Source: an uncultured Lachnospiraceae bacterium (GTDB taxonomy: Bacteria > Bacillota > Clostridia > Lachnospirales > Lachnospiraceae). Taken from it: DNA of 42,831 bases. Below are positions 1-8,391 of this stretch, piece after piece. The translations under genes were made by a program, and so were the position numbers. Every line of letters starts with the position of its first letter. Position 1 is the stretch's first letter. The stretch lies in the NCBI GenBank assembly GCA_900316165.1, contig ONBW01000023.1:1-42831 (forward strand), in the 5' to 3' direction. The notes beneath the pieces were generated by a model, which worked only from the letters and a program-made list of their open reading frames with translations, did no database searches and was not told where the DNA came from.

Positions 1-102
1 GGACATAAGATCCCTTATAGAGTATAAGGTAGATAGGGCAGGGGTGTAAGTACCGCAAGGTACTCAGCTGACTGTCACTAATAGATCGAAGGCTTGATCA
101 AA
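1..102 (+). rRNA. rrl: 23S ribosomal RNA, 3' end (partial)
   Basis: The first ~100 bases carry the conserved end of bacterial 23S rRNA: the segment around GATCCCTTATAGAG, the GGTGTAAGTACCGCAAGGTACTC-type helix, and the closing CTAATAGATCGAAGGCTTGATC. The rest of the gene lies left of the window. The 3' boundary is approximate, because mature ends are set by RNase processing. The next genes on the same strand are tRNAs, not a 5S gene. Confidence 0.93.
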
Positions 103-151
103 GGTAACTCGATGATGTATGAAGTTTTGAGGGTACTTAGTACTTGAAATC

Positions 152-195
152 GTGAAGTTTTACCGCTTCACATAAGCGCGTAAAGAACACGCGCT
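152..195 (+). other. Two stem-loops in the 23S-tRNA spacer
   Basis: Two perfect hairpins lie in the 180-base spacer. GTGAAG (152-157) pairs with CTTCAC (166-171), and AGCGCGT (175-181) pairs with ACGCGCT (189-195). A related block follows (about 208-240) that repeats the pattern taagcg..taaa.gaca..cgctaagtg. Nothing resembling a 5S rRNA is present between 103 and 283. The hairpins are probably processing or antitermination structures of the rRNA transcript; that role is inferred from position. Confidence 0.5.
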
Positions 196-283
196 AAGTG
201 AGCGGCATGCATCGCACGTAAGCGGCTAAAAGACAGACGCTAAGTGCTCATAGCGATGAGGGTATTTTAGGTACTTTGAAAAT

Positions 284-357
284 GGCCTGGTGGCTCAGTT
301 GGTTAGAGCGCCGCCCTGTCACGGCGGAGGTCGAGGGTTCGAACCCCTCTCAGGTCG
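284..357 (+). tRNA. tRNA-Asp (GTC)
   Basis: A full cloverleaf can be folded. The acceptor 284-290 (GGCCTGG) pairs with 350-356, with two G-U pairs, and the discriminator is G357. The anticodon stem CCGCC/GGCGG encloses loop CTGTCAC, giving anticodon GTC. The T arm is GAGGG-TTCGAAC-CCCTC. CCA is not encoded. It is the first of six tRNAs behind the 23S gene. Confidence 0.96.
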
Positions 358-362
358 TATAT

Positions 363-435
363 GGGATCTTAGCTCAGCTGGGAGAGCATCTGCCTTACAA
401 GCAGGAGGTCATAGGTTCGAGCCCTATAGGTCCCA
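363..435 (+). tRNA. tRNA-Val (TAC)
   Basis: Acceptor GGGATCT (363-369) pairs with AGGTCCC (428-434), discriminator A435. The anticodon loop CTTACAA sits between TCTGC and GCAGG, giving anticodon TAC (valine). It lies five bases after tRNA-Asp in the same cluster. CCA is not encoded. Confidence 0.95.
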
Positions 436-458
436 TTTATATTCAAATAATTGAATAA

Positions 459-531
459 GCCGATGTGGCTCAATTGGCAGAGCAGCTGATTTGTAATCAG
501 CAGGTTAACGGTTCGAGTCCGTTCATCGGCT
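459..531 (+). tRNA. tRNA-Thr (TGT)
   Basis: Acceptor GCCGATG (459-465) pairs perfectly with CATCGGC (524-530), discriminator T531. The anticodon stem GCTGA/TCAGC encloses TTTGTAA, giving anticodon TGT (threonine). CCA is not encoded. Confidence 0.95.
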
Positions 532-553
532 TTTTGTCTGGAGACAGACAGAT

Positions 554-635
554 GGGTGGTTTCCCGAGTGGCCAAAGGGGACAGACTGTAAATCTGCTGC
601 AACTTGCTTCGATGGTTCGAATCCATCACCACCCA
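554..635 (+). tRNA. tRNA-Tyr (GTA)
   Basis: An 82-base class II tRNA with a long variable arm. Acceptor GGGTGGT (554-560) pairs perfectly with ACCACCC (628-634), discriminator A635. Anticodon stem CAGA/TCTG encloses CTGTAAA, giving GTA (tyrosine). The long variable arm (about 595-610) is typical of bacterial tRNA-Tyr. Confidence 0.95.
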
Positions 636-653
636 CTGGCGAAAGCCTAACGT

Positions 654-727
<74 letters not shown>

Positions 728-789
728 TTCACTACTTCTGGTCAAAGGCTAAAAGGCCGGATGACTCAGGAGCTATTTTTTTACTACAT

Positions 790-862
<73 letters not shown>

Positions 863-875
863 GCCTAACGAAAAA

Positions 876-908
876 GGATCCGTGCAAGCGGGTTCTTTTT
901 TATTTTTC
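876..908 (+). terminator. Intrinsic terminator of the rRNA-tRNA transcript
   Basis: GGATCCG (876-882) pairs with CGGGTTC (889-895), allowing two G-U pairs, with a six-base loop. It is followed directly by TTTTTTATTTTT. It lies just after tRNA-Phe and most likely ends the rRNA-tRNA operon. Confidence 0.8.
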
Positions 909-1028
909 AAAAAAGAAAAGTTGAAAATAAATTGAAAGAAATATTTAAAGTAGGGTTTAAAAAGAACGCTTATAAAAATAAATTTGAAGAAATCTGCAAC
1001 AAAATCTGATTTTTTCTGTTAGAGAATA

Positions 1029-1034
1029 TATAAT
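1029..1034 (+). promoter_or_regulatory. Probable -10 box for the small secreted protein
   Basis: A perfect TATAAT lies about 70 bases ahead of the TTG start at 1103, in an AT-rich stretch. No good -35 stands 17 bases upstream; TGATTT at 1007-1012 is the nearest weak candidate. The intergenic sequence 909-1102 shows nothing else recognisable. Confidence 0.45.
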
Positions 1035-1102
1035 GTAAGAGTGATGAAGATGGTGAGAGGCGCACTATCTTCAAATCCGCGCTATGAAAGGAGTACAGAG
1101 CA

Positions 1103-1573
1103 TTGTTACTTAAGAAACTGAAGCGGCTTGCAGCAGTCCTTATGCTTACCGCGGTTGCTCTGTCAGTTACTTTCGCGTCGGCAGGGATTCAGGCTTATGC
1201 GGATACTTATACTAAGACGGAAAAGAGCATATCGATGGCTCTTGCTAAGTACGTAGTGGATAATCTTAAGAGACCTAGTTCCTTCCAGATCGTAAAGATC
1301 GAAAAAGGCGATATGTCTATCACCACAAAGGGACTACAGGATTATGTAGATTCTCCTTATAGGAATTATGAATATCGCGTCAAGTATAAGGCTAAGAATT
1401 CAAAAGGTGATTATGTCTTCGGATGGGTATACTTTACTTCATCTATGAAGATCTGGCAGCCGGATAAGTACAAATATTATGCAGCTGTAGATGATGATGA
1501 CGCGAGGAGCGTCGGCAAAGACATGATCGAAGACGTTTCGAAACTGACGAGCGAATACTATAAGGACCTATGA
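1103..1573 (+). CDS. Small secreted protein of unknown function
   Basis: A 156-residue protein with an evident signal peptide: a KKLKR basic start, a hydrophobic core at residues 8-26, and a likely cleavage near AYA-DT (about residue 34). The mature part is short, charged and lysine/tyrosine-rich, with a YRNYEYRVKYKAKNSKGDYV stretch suggesting a single small beta-rich domain. I recognise no catalytic motif and no cell-wall sorting signal. The start is TTG: AAAGGAG (1087-1093) sits nine bases before it and no in-frame ATG fits better. It stands alone between the tRNA cluster and a convergent gene, so context gives no function. It is probably released outside the membrane. Confidence 0.75.
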   Translation: MLLKKLKRLAAVLMLTAVALSVTFASAGIQAYADTYTKTEKSISMALAKYVVDNLKRPSSFQIVKIEKGDMSITTKGLQDYVDSPYRNYEYRVKYKAKNSKGDYVFGWVYFTSSMKIWQPDKYKYYAAVDDDDARSVGKDMIEDVSKLTSEYYKDL

Positions 1574-1574
1574 G

Positions 1575-1648
1575 ATAATGCTCAGTACAGGGACTGAGCA
1601 TTATCCATACGAGAAAGACCGGAGGCAGTACACAGACTGTCGCCGGTC
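1575..1648. terminator. Two hairpins between convergent genes
   Basis: A perfect 12-bp stem, ATAATGCTCAGT (1575-1586) with ACTGAGCATTAT (1593-1604), begins one base after the stop codon but lacks a T-run. A second stem, GACCGG (1617-1622) with CCGGTC (1643-1648), is followed by CTTTAAGTTT on the plus strand and by TTTCT on the minus strand. Together they probably terminate both convergent genes. Confidence 0.55.
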
Positions 1649-1656
1649 CTTTAAGT

Positions 1657-2631
1657 TTAAAGAGGAAGTCCGCTGTCGTATGACAGATTACCGAGATCCT
1701 TTTTTATCAGATTGAAATACTCGAAATAGTCGCGGGAGCCGAACTCACAGGAGAAGGCCCGTTGAAGAAGCGAAAGACGACGGATGTACAGGTGCATCGC
1801 CTTGTGGAAGAGGTCGTAGAACGACTCAGTCGAGAAGACATCAGTTTTCCATGGATTTCTCCAGAGGTGGTGGCTGAGGTTACATGAATCGTTGTAGGAA
1901 AAATGACCGTCACTCGCGATCATTGCCGAATACTCAGGATGCTTAAAGAAAATCCCTTCAAGAGAACGGACGAATTTCTTTTTCCATTGACGAGGATCCT
2001 CCATCAGGTCATATACCAGTCTGCTTGATTGAAATGCTGCCTTAATCTCAGATGAAAGTACCAGAGAACCAGGATAAGTCTTGTTTATAGCCCTGTCTAT
2101 AAAGGCAGACAGGAAAAAAGCATCTGACTTTTTTAGAACTATAGTCTTCGAAGGATGAAACTCAGAAGGCTTCATTCTAAAGAAGTGTGCGAGAAGTGAA
2201 CAGTCAATATCAGCTTCCAGGAGCATATGATTATAGAAGCCCTTGTTCGAGTGGTTATTTACATCCTTGCACGCACGATAATGGATATATGGGTGACAGA
2301 TAGTATCTAAGGTGTAGTGCCCTATAAAGCCGGCAGTATACGCAATAGCCATATCCTTTAGGAAGGCAGGCTTTATAGAACCAGCGGTGTCTACCAGATT
2401 CGACATAAAAAGAAGCGTAGATTCGTGGTGCATTCTCTCGCCGATGTTATGCTTGTGCAGATAAGAAGCCGGATTATAGAAGAAGATGTCAGGCCCCTGT
2501 TCGCCGATCGCGTATATGGCCGGATAGGAGCGGATCATGTCATATACAGCCAGACTTCTGTTGGTGTTCATTTTTTTCAGCTCATTTCTCGTTTCTATAC
2601 CAAAGATATAGTGAGATCGAAAACCAGGCAT
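1657..2631 (-). CDS. Zinc-dependent phospholipase C family protein
   Basis: A 324-residue protein of the bacterial zinc-dependent phospholipase C-like family (Zn_dep_PLPC). The opening MPGFRSHYIFG is typical of the family. The metal-ligand type histidines and acids follow in order: YAIGEQGPDIFFYNP (about 41-55), an HKHNIGERMHH segment (about 59-69), GHYTLDTICHPYIHY (about 104-118) and HMLLEADID (about 135-143). There is no signal peptide, so unlike secreted clostridial phospholipases it is probably cytosolic, and its substrate is unknown. The ATG is preceded by AAAGGAG on the minus strand at good spacing. It is transcribed alone from a promoter at 2694-2721 and converges on the secreted-protein gene. 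Confidence 0.82.
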   Translation of the reverse strand: MPGFRSHYIFGIETRNELKKMNTNRSLAVYDMIRSYPAIYAIGEQGPDIFFYNPASYLHKHNIGERMHHESTLLFMSNLVDTAGSIKPAFLKDMAIAYTAGFIGHYTLDTICHPYIHYRACKDVNNHSNKGFYNHMLLEADIDCSLLAHFFRMKPSEFHPSKTIVLKKSDAFFLSAFIDRAINKTYPGSLVLSSEIKAAFQSSRLVYDLMEDPRQWKKKFVRSLEGIFFKHPEYSAMIASDGHFSYNDSCNLSHHLWRNPWKTDVFSTESFYDLFHKAMHLYIRRLSLLQRAFSCEFGSRDYFEYFNLIKKDLGNLSYDSGLPL

Positions 2632-2693
2632 AAAACTCTCCTTTGAAAAACTCTAAAAAAATAATTTCGTGAAAACTCCCCGCCGTCCGTGAC

Positions 2694-2721
2694 ATTATAA
2701 CAGAAATTTTATATATGTAAA
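2694..2721 (-). promoter_or_regulatory. Promoter of the phospholipase-like gene
   Basis: On the minus strand, TTTACA (2721-2716) and TATAAT (2699-2694) are separated by 16 bases. The leader runs about 55 bases to the ATG at 2631. Confidence 0.7.
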
Positions 2722-2741
2722 GATTGAAATAAAAATTTAAC

Positions 2742-2770
2742 TTGAAAGAGTAGTTGAAACGTATTACAAT
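2742..2770 (+). promoter_or_regulatory. Promoter of the DUF234-type ATPase gene
   Basis: TTGAAA (2742-2747), a 17-base spacer, then TACAAT (2765-2770). TTGAAA followed by a 17-base gap recurs at other genes in this window, suggesting it is a favoured housekeeping -35 here. Confidence 0.75.
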
Positions 2771-2803
2771 AGAGAAACATGGGGATAGAATCAGGAGACA
2801 AAA

Positions 2804-4198
2804 ATGGTAGGAAGAGAGAGGGAACTCCAATTACTAAATGAATTTTATAGTGATCCGAGGACCAATGTGCTGGCAGTTACAGGCCGGAGCGGCATTGGAA
2901 AGACAGCGCTGGTCAGGGAATCTATAAAAAACAGACAGAGTGTATTTTTTACCGCTTACTCGACCACAGATGTGCAGCAACGAGCATTATTGGGCAAAGC
3001 TGCTGGCATTGAAGAAGAAACTCCGACCTTAGAGCAGATTTTTGAAAAAATAACCGAAATGGCCGAGGAAGGCACAGCAATTTTCATAATCGACCACTAT
3101 GCTGATTTTTTAAAGACTGATCCGTCATTCCCAGAGACACTGCATAAGTATATGGAGTCGAAATGGAATACGGGCACTGTAAAGCTTGTGTTTATCGACT
3201 CGTCATTTATCCAGTTAGAAAAGGGCGTTTACGGCTCAAAAGCGCTGTGGAGAGACCTGAAGCCGGTGGTTTTGCCACTTGGCCCGTTGTATTTTGATGA
3301 AGCTGTCAAAATGCTTCCGCCATCCGACAGACTGACTCTGAGTGAGATCTATGGAATCACCGGAGGAATCCCAATCCTTCTTGAAATAGCAGCAGAACAG
3401 ATGAAATCTTCGTCAGAAGATGCGGTATGGCAGAGCATAGAGCGGATATTTTTGGCAAAATTTTTTGATTTCAAGGGCTCAGCAGAAAATATCCTCGAAA
3501 AGGAATTACGTGAGAAAGCGTATTACGACAGACTTATGTATTCGCTTTCCCACGACTTCCAGAGAGTAAATCAATTGTCAGAACAGCTCGGAAAGCCTAA
3601 GGATGTCGTAGTGCCATACCTTTCTACTCTTATGAGACTAGGGCTCGTGAAGAAGGAAAATCCTGTAACTGAGCCTACAAACCGCAGAAAAACGCGGTAT
3701 TCTCTGGTCTCAGACTGCGACAGGTTCTGGTACCAGATCATCATTACGAACTACGATGCCTACTGCAGAGACGATACTGAGGCTATCAGAAATTACTGGA
3801 ATGAGCATATCGCTGAGTATATGAAGCCTGTTTTCGTGCGGATTTGCCACGAGTATCTGGTCAGAGAGGCCGCCGCCGGCAAATTACCGTTCTCTATAAA
3901 GAATATCGGAAGCTGGTGGGAAAACAACGAAGCTACGGGTGAAAGTGAAGGCTTTGACCTAATGGCGACGGGAGAAGCGGAAGGAAAAAACGCGTATATT
4001 TTTGCAAGATGCTTCTTTAAAGAAGAACAGGTAGACATGATGGATGTCAAGGAGCTTATCGACCTGACGAAGAAAATCCACAATAAGATCTCTACCTTCT
4101 ACCTGTTCTTTTCAGTCAACGGTTTTGCAGAAAATGTTCAAACTGTATCTGAAACGATACGAAATATTATGTTAATAGACTTGAAAGATATGTTATAA
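2804..4198 (+). CDS. ATP-binding protein, ATPase_2/DUF234 type
   Basis: A 464-residue P-loop NTPase of the group once called archaeal ATPases. The N-terminal MVGREREL is the family opening, followed by the Walker A motif GRSGIGKT (about residues 26-33) and a Walker B-like IFIIDHYAD (about 100-108). A winged-helix-like linker (LMYSLSHDFQRVNQLSEQLG, about 245-264) leads to a C-terminal nuclease-like DUF234 region containing the KTRYSLVSDCDRFWYQ signature (about 299-314) and a late FDLMATGEAEGK segment (about 386-397) that may correspond to a PD-(D/E)XK-type core. The function of the family is not settled. The ATG follows AGGAG. It is monocistronic, and its 3' end overlaps the promoter of the transketolase operon. 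Confidence 0.82.
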   Translation: MVGRERELQLLNEFYSDPRTNVLAVTGRSGIGKTALVRESIKNRQSVFFTAYSTTDVQQRALLGKAAGIEEETPTLEQIFEKITEMAEEGTAIFIIDHYADFLKTDPSFPETLHKYMESKWNTGTVKLVFIDSSFIQLEKGVYGSKALWRDLKPVVLPLGPLYFDEAVKMLPPSDRLTLSEIYGITGGIPILLEIAAEQMKSSSEDAVWQSIERIFLAKFFDFKGSAENILEKELREKAYYDRLMYSLSHDFQRVNQLSEQLGKPKDVVVPYLSTLMRLGLVKKENPVTEPTNRRKTRYSLVSDCDRFWYQIIITNYDAYCRDDTEAIRNYWNEHIAEYMKPVFVRICHEYLVREAAAGKLPFSIKNIGSWWENNEATGESEGFDLMATGEAEGKNAYIFARCFFKEEQVDMMDVKELIDLTKKIHNKISTFYLFFSVNGFAENVQTVSETIRNIMLIDLKDML

Positions 4199-4199
4199 T
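4191..4199 (+). promoter_or_regulatory. Extended -10 promoter of the transketolase operon
   Basis: TGTTATAAT (4191-4199) is a full extended -10 element overlapping the stop codon of the upstream ATPase gene. The -35 region (GTTAAT, 4171-4176) is poor, as is usual for extended -10 promoters. The leader before the transketolase ATG is about 35 bases. Confidence 0.65.
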
Positions 4200-4241
4200 C
4201 TTTACTGTTGTCGTAAACGGCTTTAATTGAAAGGAAAACAA

Positions 4242-5081
4242 ATGACAGATCATGAGCTTGCCATCAAGGCTAACGAAGTGAGAAAAGGCATCATTGAAGG
4301 TGTCTATCATGCGAAGAGCGGACATCCGGGCGGATCACTTTCAGCAGCTGAGGTGTTTACATACCTGTATTATGAGGAGATGAACATTGACCCGAAGAAT
4401 CCGGATAAGCCGGACAGAGACAGATTCGTACTCTCAAAGGGACATACGGCACCGGGACTCTATTCAGTTCTGGCGAACAGGGGGTATTTCCCGGTAGAGG
4501 ATTTAAAGACATTAAGACATGTAGGGTCATATCTGCAGGGACATCCATGCAAAAATGAGACGCCGGGAGTAGACGCTTCAAGCGGATCACTGGGACAGGG
4601 CATTTCAGTAGCAGTTGGAATGGCTCTCGCAGGCAAAATGGACGACGCTCCATACAGAGTATATACCCTTTTAGGAGACGGAGAGATAGAGGAAGGCCAG
4701 GTCTGGGAAGCGGCTATTTTTGCAGGCGCAAGACACTTAGATAATCTCTGCGTTATAGTAGATAATAACGGCCTTCAGATTGACGGACCTATCGATAAGG
4801 TCGATTCACCATATCCGATCGCTGATAAATTCCGCGCATTTAATTTTCACGTAGTCGAAGTAGCTGACGGAAATGACTTCGATCTGCTGCGCGCTGCGTT
4901 TAAGGAAGCAAGACTTACAAAGGGCGCTCCTACAGCTATTGTTATGAAAACGCTTAAGGGTAAGGGAGTTTCCTACATGGAAGGCCAGGTAGGCTGGCAC
5001 GGCAAGGCACCAAACGACGAACAGTATAAGCAGGCAATGGAAGAATTAACGAAAGCAGGTGAAGCATTATGTCAGAAGTAA
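4242..5081 (+). CDS. Transketolase, N-terminal (TPP-binding) subunit
   Basis: A 279-residue half-transketolase carrying the thiamine pyrophosphate-binding domain, which acts with the next gene product in the non-oxidative pentose phosphate pathway. Visible motifs are GHPGGSLSAAE (about 29-39), DRFVLSKGHTAPGLYS (about 60-75) and the TPP/Mg2+ motif GDGEIEEGQVWEAAIFAG...DNN (about 146-176). Start choice: AAAGGA at 4230-4235 is correctly spaced for ATG 4242. A TTG at 4227 is in frame but lies before that site, so it is rejected. The stop overlaps the next gene by 13 bases, which suggests translational coupling and equal synthesis of the two halves. Split transketolases are common in Clostridia and archaea. 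Confidence 0.94.
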   Translation: MTDHELAIKANEVRKGIIEGVYHAKSGHPGGSLSAAEVFTYLYYEEMNIDPKNPDKPDRDRFVLSKGHTAPGLYSVLANRGYFPVEDLKTLRHVGSYLQGHPCKNETPGVDASSGSLGQGISVAVGMALAGKMDDAPYRVYTLLGDGEIEEGQVWEAAIFAGARHLDNLCVIVDNNGLQIDGPIDKVDSPYPIADKFRAFNFHVVEVADGNDFDLLRAAFKEARLTKGAPTAIVMKTLKGKGVSYMEGQVGWHGKAPNDEQYKQAMEELTKAGEALCQK

Positions 5082-6010
5082 AGAAAATCGCTACAAGACA
5101 GAGCTACGGCGAGACCTTAGTAGAGCTCGGTAAGGAGCATGATAATCTTGTGGTGCTTGATGCAGATCTGGCAGAGGCTACAAAAACTGCTTTTTTCAAG
5201 AAGGAGTTTCCTGATAGACATATAGACTGTGGTATTCAGGAAGCTGATATGATAGGCATCGCAGCAGGACTTGCATCCTGTGGAAAAGTACCGTTCTGCT
5301 CTACATTTGCGATGTTTGCAGCAGGCAGAGCCTATGAGCAGGTCAGAAACTCAGTCGGTTATCCACATCTGAATGTCAAAATCGGCGCAACACACGCTGG
5401 AATCTCAGTAGGTGAGGACGGAGCTACACATCAGTGCCTCGAGGATATCGCCCTTATGAGAGTTATCCCTGGAATGGTTGTTATAAATCCAGCTGATGCA
5501 GTCGAGGCCAGAGCCGCAGTAATAGCCGCCTATGAATACGATGGACCGGTATATCTGCGATTTGGCAGACTTGCAGTTCCGGTAATAAATGACAGACCTG
5601 ATTACAAATTCGAGTGGGGAAAGGGTTATGTAGTTAAGGAAGGAACCGATGTAACTATTATAGCCACTGGCCTTGAGGTCGCAGCTGCGATAGATGCGGC
5701 AGAGCTTCTTGAAAAGGAAGGAATCAATGCCGAGATTGTAAATATCCATACCATCAAGCCTATTGATAAGGATCTCATCGTCAAAGAGGCTGAGAAGACT
5801 GGTAAGGTTGTAACAGTCGAGGAACATTCGGTTATCGGCGGACTTGGAAGTGCTGTATGTGAGGTACTTTCAGAGAATCACCCTCTTCCAGTAAAGAGAA
5901 TCGGTGTATATGACAGATTCGGAGAATCCGGACCAGCAGTAGAGCTTCTGCACAAGTATAAGCTCGATGGAGAGGGTATAGCAGAACAGGTTAAAGGATA
6001 CCTGAAGTAA
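5069..6010 (+). CDS. Transketolase, C-terminal subunit
   Basis: A 313-residue partner of the preceding subunit, with the pyrimidine-binding domain followed by the transketolase C-terminal domain. Recognisable segments are the DADLAEATKTAFFKKEFPDR region (about 27-46), GIQEADMIGIAAGLA (about 50-64, containing the catalytic Glu of the pyrimidine domain), GISVGEDGATHQCLEDIALMR (about 111-131) and a C-terminal VEEHSVIGGLGSAVCEVL (about 250-267). Together with the N-terminal half the pair matches the size of a full-length transketolase. The ATG lies inside the end of the upstream gene, preceded by AGGTGAAG. The penicillin-binding protein gene follows after only 15 bases and is probably co-transcribed. 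Confidence 0.94.
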   Translation: MSEVKKIATRQSYGETLVELGKEHDNLVVLDADLAEATKTAFFKKEFPDRHIDCGIQEADMIGIAAGLASCGKVPFCSTFAMFAAGRAYEQVRNSVGYPHLNVKIGATHAGISVGEDGATHQCLEDIALMRVIPGMVVINPADAVEARAAVIAAYEYDGPVYLRFGRLAVPVINDRPDYKFEWGKGYVVKEGTDVTIIATGLEVAAAIDAAELLEKEGINAEIVNIHTIKPIDKDLIVKEAEKTGKVVTVEEHSVIGGLGSAVCEVLSENHPLPVKRIGVYDRFGESGPAVELLHKYKLDGEGIAEQVKGYLK

Positions 6011-6025
6011 AATCTTATTTTGCCT

Positions 6026-8344
6026 ATGAGTAAAAAGAAAAAAAAGAAAAAACACACAGGAGCAAAGGTTTTCCTTGTATTTCAGCTGATAATTCTGGCT
6101 ATAATCATCGGCGGACTCGGTTTCTACTATGGAAGCGGTATGGCCGCAAAGGTCAGCAAGCTGAAGGATGAGGCTGACTATCTCGTTGCCGGTTCGACTA
6201 AGGATACCTTCAAACGCGAAGAGACAGGAGTCGTTTACGATAAGGATGGTAAGACGATTTCTACCTTGAAAAAGGATAAGGATGTCTACTACCTGACATA
6301 CGACGAGATTCCAGTTGAGGTCAGACAGGCAATCGTGTCTATCGAGGATAAGAAATTCGAAGAACATCATGGCGTGGACTTCAAGGCTATAATGAGAGCC
6401 GCGTTTTCTATCCTGAGGAACAGGGAAATCACGCAGGGTGGTTCTACGATCACTCAGCAGCTCGCGCGAAATGTCTTCCTGACACAGAAAAGAACGTGGC
6501 AGCGAAAGGTCGAGGAGATTTTTATAGCACTTGACCTTGAGAAAAAATATACGAAGCACGACATACTTGAGTTTTATCTCAACAATGTCTATTTCGGAAA
6601 TGGCTACTACGGAATCGAGGCTGCCGCTCAGGGCTACTTCAGGAAGGATGCTGTAGATTTAAGCACCTCGCAGATAGCATTCCTTTGCGGTCTTCCGAAC
6701 GCTCCGTCCAGATATGACCCGAGACTTCACCTGGATGCTGCTATATCCCGTAGGAACAGAGTCTTAAAGAACATGTACCAGGACGGAATCCTGAATGAGT
6801 CTGATTATCAGGCAGCGCTTGATGAAGAGATAACCATTAAGGATCCGAAGCAGTACTACCATAACTATATGGAGACCTTCGTATACTGGTGTGCTACCCG
6901 TGCGCTGATGGAAGTCGATGGCTTTGAATTCGAGTATGAATTCAAGAATAACGCGGCAAAGAAGGCTTACCAGAAGAAATATGATGCAGAATATGAGCTG
7001 TGTAATTCAAAGCTGTATACCGGTGGTTACCGAATCTACACTACTCTCGATCAGAAGATTCAGAAAGAGCTGCAGCAGAGTATAAACGAAGGACTCAAAG
7101 GGTTTAAGGATAAGGCTAAAAACGGTGTCTACAAGACTCAGGGTGCCGGTGTCTGCATAGATAATGAGACAGGTTCAGTTGTCGCTGTAGTTGGTGGAAG
7201 AAGCCAGAAGCAGACAGGATATACACTGAACAGAGCATTCCAGAGCTACAGACAGCCTGGTTCATCTATAAAGCCTCTTATCGTATATACCCCGGCTCTT
7301 GAGAATGGTTATACGGCAGATACTATCGTAGATGACCACAAGTTTGATGGCGGTCCATCGAATGCGGGAAACACCTACCATGGTAAAATCAAGCTTTCCG
7401 AGGCAGTACAGAGATCACTTAACACCGTAGCATGGCAGATATTTGATAAGCTGACTCCAAGGGTCGGAATCTCATATTTGTACAAGATGAATTTTTCAAA
7501 TATTGTAAAGACTGATGAAACTCTTGCGGCATCTCTTGGAGGCCTGACGAATGGTGTTTCACCTCTTGAGATGGCAAAGGCCTATGCGACGATTGAAAAT
7601 GACGGTGCTTACAGAGATCCGACATGCATCGCCCGTATCACAAAGGCAGACGGTACTAAGGTTTGGGAAAATGACCACGAAGAGTCTGTAGTTTACTCAC
7701 AGGATTCAGCCAGAGAGATGACTCAGATCCTTGAGGGCGTATTTACCACCGGTTGGGGAACAGCCCGCGGATTAAAGCTTGGAAGTATGCCATGTGCAGG
7801 TAAGACCGGAACTACAAACGACTATAAAGACGGCTGGTTCTGCGGCTTTACCTCTTACTACACAACAGCTATCTGGGTTGGAAACGATCAGCCTGTTACT
7901 ATATACGGACTTCAGGGTGCATCCTATCCGGGTCACATTTGGCAGAATTTCATGCTGAAGGTTAACGAAGGCAAAGAGCCGAAGGAATTCCCGAAGCCTG
8001 TCGAGATTAAAGGCGAGATCCGGGAGGATATCAGTGACGAGGATGCTCAGGCAGCTGAGGACGAGCTGAATTCAGAAACTAATTCTGATGCGACTACGGA
8101 CTCCTCAAGCACGAATACGGATAACAGTAATACAAATTCAGGAACGACTGATAATTCAGGAAATAATTCAAATTCCGGAAATAACAACTCCGGAAATAAT
8201 AATTCCGGTAATAGTAATTCTGGCAACAATAACTCTGGAAATAATAATTCTGGTAAAAATACTGACAATAGCAGTGACTCAGGCAATGATAATAGTGACG
8301 AGCCAGCTACGCCGCCAGTAGATGAGAGAGATGACAGCGAATAA
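6026..8344 (+). CDS. Class A penicillin-binding protein (PBP1a family)
   Basis: A bifunctional peptidoglycan synthase of about 772 residues: a lysine-rich cytoplasmic start, one membrane anchor (about 13-36), a GT51 glycosyltransferase domain (EDKKFEEHHGVD with the catalytic Glu, GGSTITQQLARN, EFYLNNVYFGNGYYGIEAAA) and a transpeptidase domain. The latter has the serine motif PGSSIKPL (nucleophile about residue 413), SLN in QRSLNTV, and KTGT (about 593). The last 90 residues are an acidic then Asn/Ser/Gly-rich low-complexity tail, presumably extracellular. The start is uncertain: ATG 6026 or TTG 6020, neither with a clear Shine-Dalgarno, so translation may depend on coupling to the transketolase stop at 6010. 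It probably shares the transketolase operon. Confidence 0.92.
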   Translation: MSKKKKKKKHTGAKVFLVFQLIILAIIIGGLGFYYGSGMAAKVSKLKDEADYLVAGSTKDTFKREETGVVYDKDGKTISTLKKDKDVYYLTYDEIPVEVRQAIVSIEDKKFEEHHGVDFKAIMRAAFSILRNREITQGGSTITQQLARNVFLTQKRTWQRKVEEIFIALDLEKKYTKHDILEFYLNNVYFGNGYYGIEAAAQGYFRKDAVDLSTSQIAFLCGLPNAPSRYDPRLHLDAAISRRNRVLKNMYQDGILNESDYQAALDEEITIKDPKQYYHNYMETFVYWCATRALMEVDGFEFEYEFKNNAAKKAYQKKYDAEYELCNSKLYTGGYRIYTTLDQKIQKELQQSINEGLKGFKDKAKNGVYKTQGAGVCIDNETGSVVAVVGGRSQKQTGYTLNRAFQSYRQPGSSIKPLIVYTPALENGYTADTIVDDHKFDGGPSNAGNTYHGKIKLSEAVQRSLNTVAWQIFDKLTPRVGISYLYKMNFSNIVKTDETLAASLGGLTNGVSPLEMAKAYATIENDGAYRDPTCIARITKADGTKVWENDHEESVVYSQDSAREMTQILEGVFTTGWGTARGLKLGSMPCAGKTGTTNDYKDGWFCGFTSYYTTAIWVGNDQPVTIYGLQGASYPGHIWQNFMLKVNEGKEPKEFPKPVEIKGEIREDISDEDAQAAEDELNSETNSDATTDSSSTNTDNSNTNSGTTDNSGNNSNSGNNNSGNNNSGNSNSGNNNSGNNNSGKNTDNSSDSGNDNSDEPATPPVDERDDSE
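8174..8263 (+). repeat. Six tandem 15-base units encoding SGNNN pentads
   Basis: Six consecutive 15-base units, starting TCCGGAAATAA and drifting to TCTGGTAAAAA, encode Ser-Gly-Asn-Asn-Asn-like pentapeptides in the C-terminal tail of the class A penicillin-binding protein. A degenerate prelude (8140-8173) extends the pattern. The units differ mostly at third codon positions, indicating selection on the peptide rather than very recent DNA amplification. Confidence 0.85.
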
Positions 8345-8391
8345 TTTCTTTCAATGGAATGTCGTAAACAGATGAAAGGGACGGCAGTAAA

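Noticed and set aside
8174-8263. CRISPR-like array
   Set aside because: The 15-base units are contiguous, in frame and coding, with no spacers.
8047-8321. Leucine/proline- and isoleucine-rich frames over the end of the penicillin-binding protein gene
   Set aside because: They are shadows of the tandem SGNNN repeat read in other frames.
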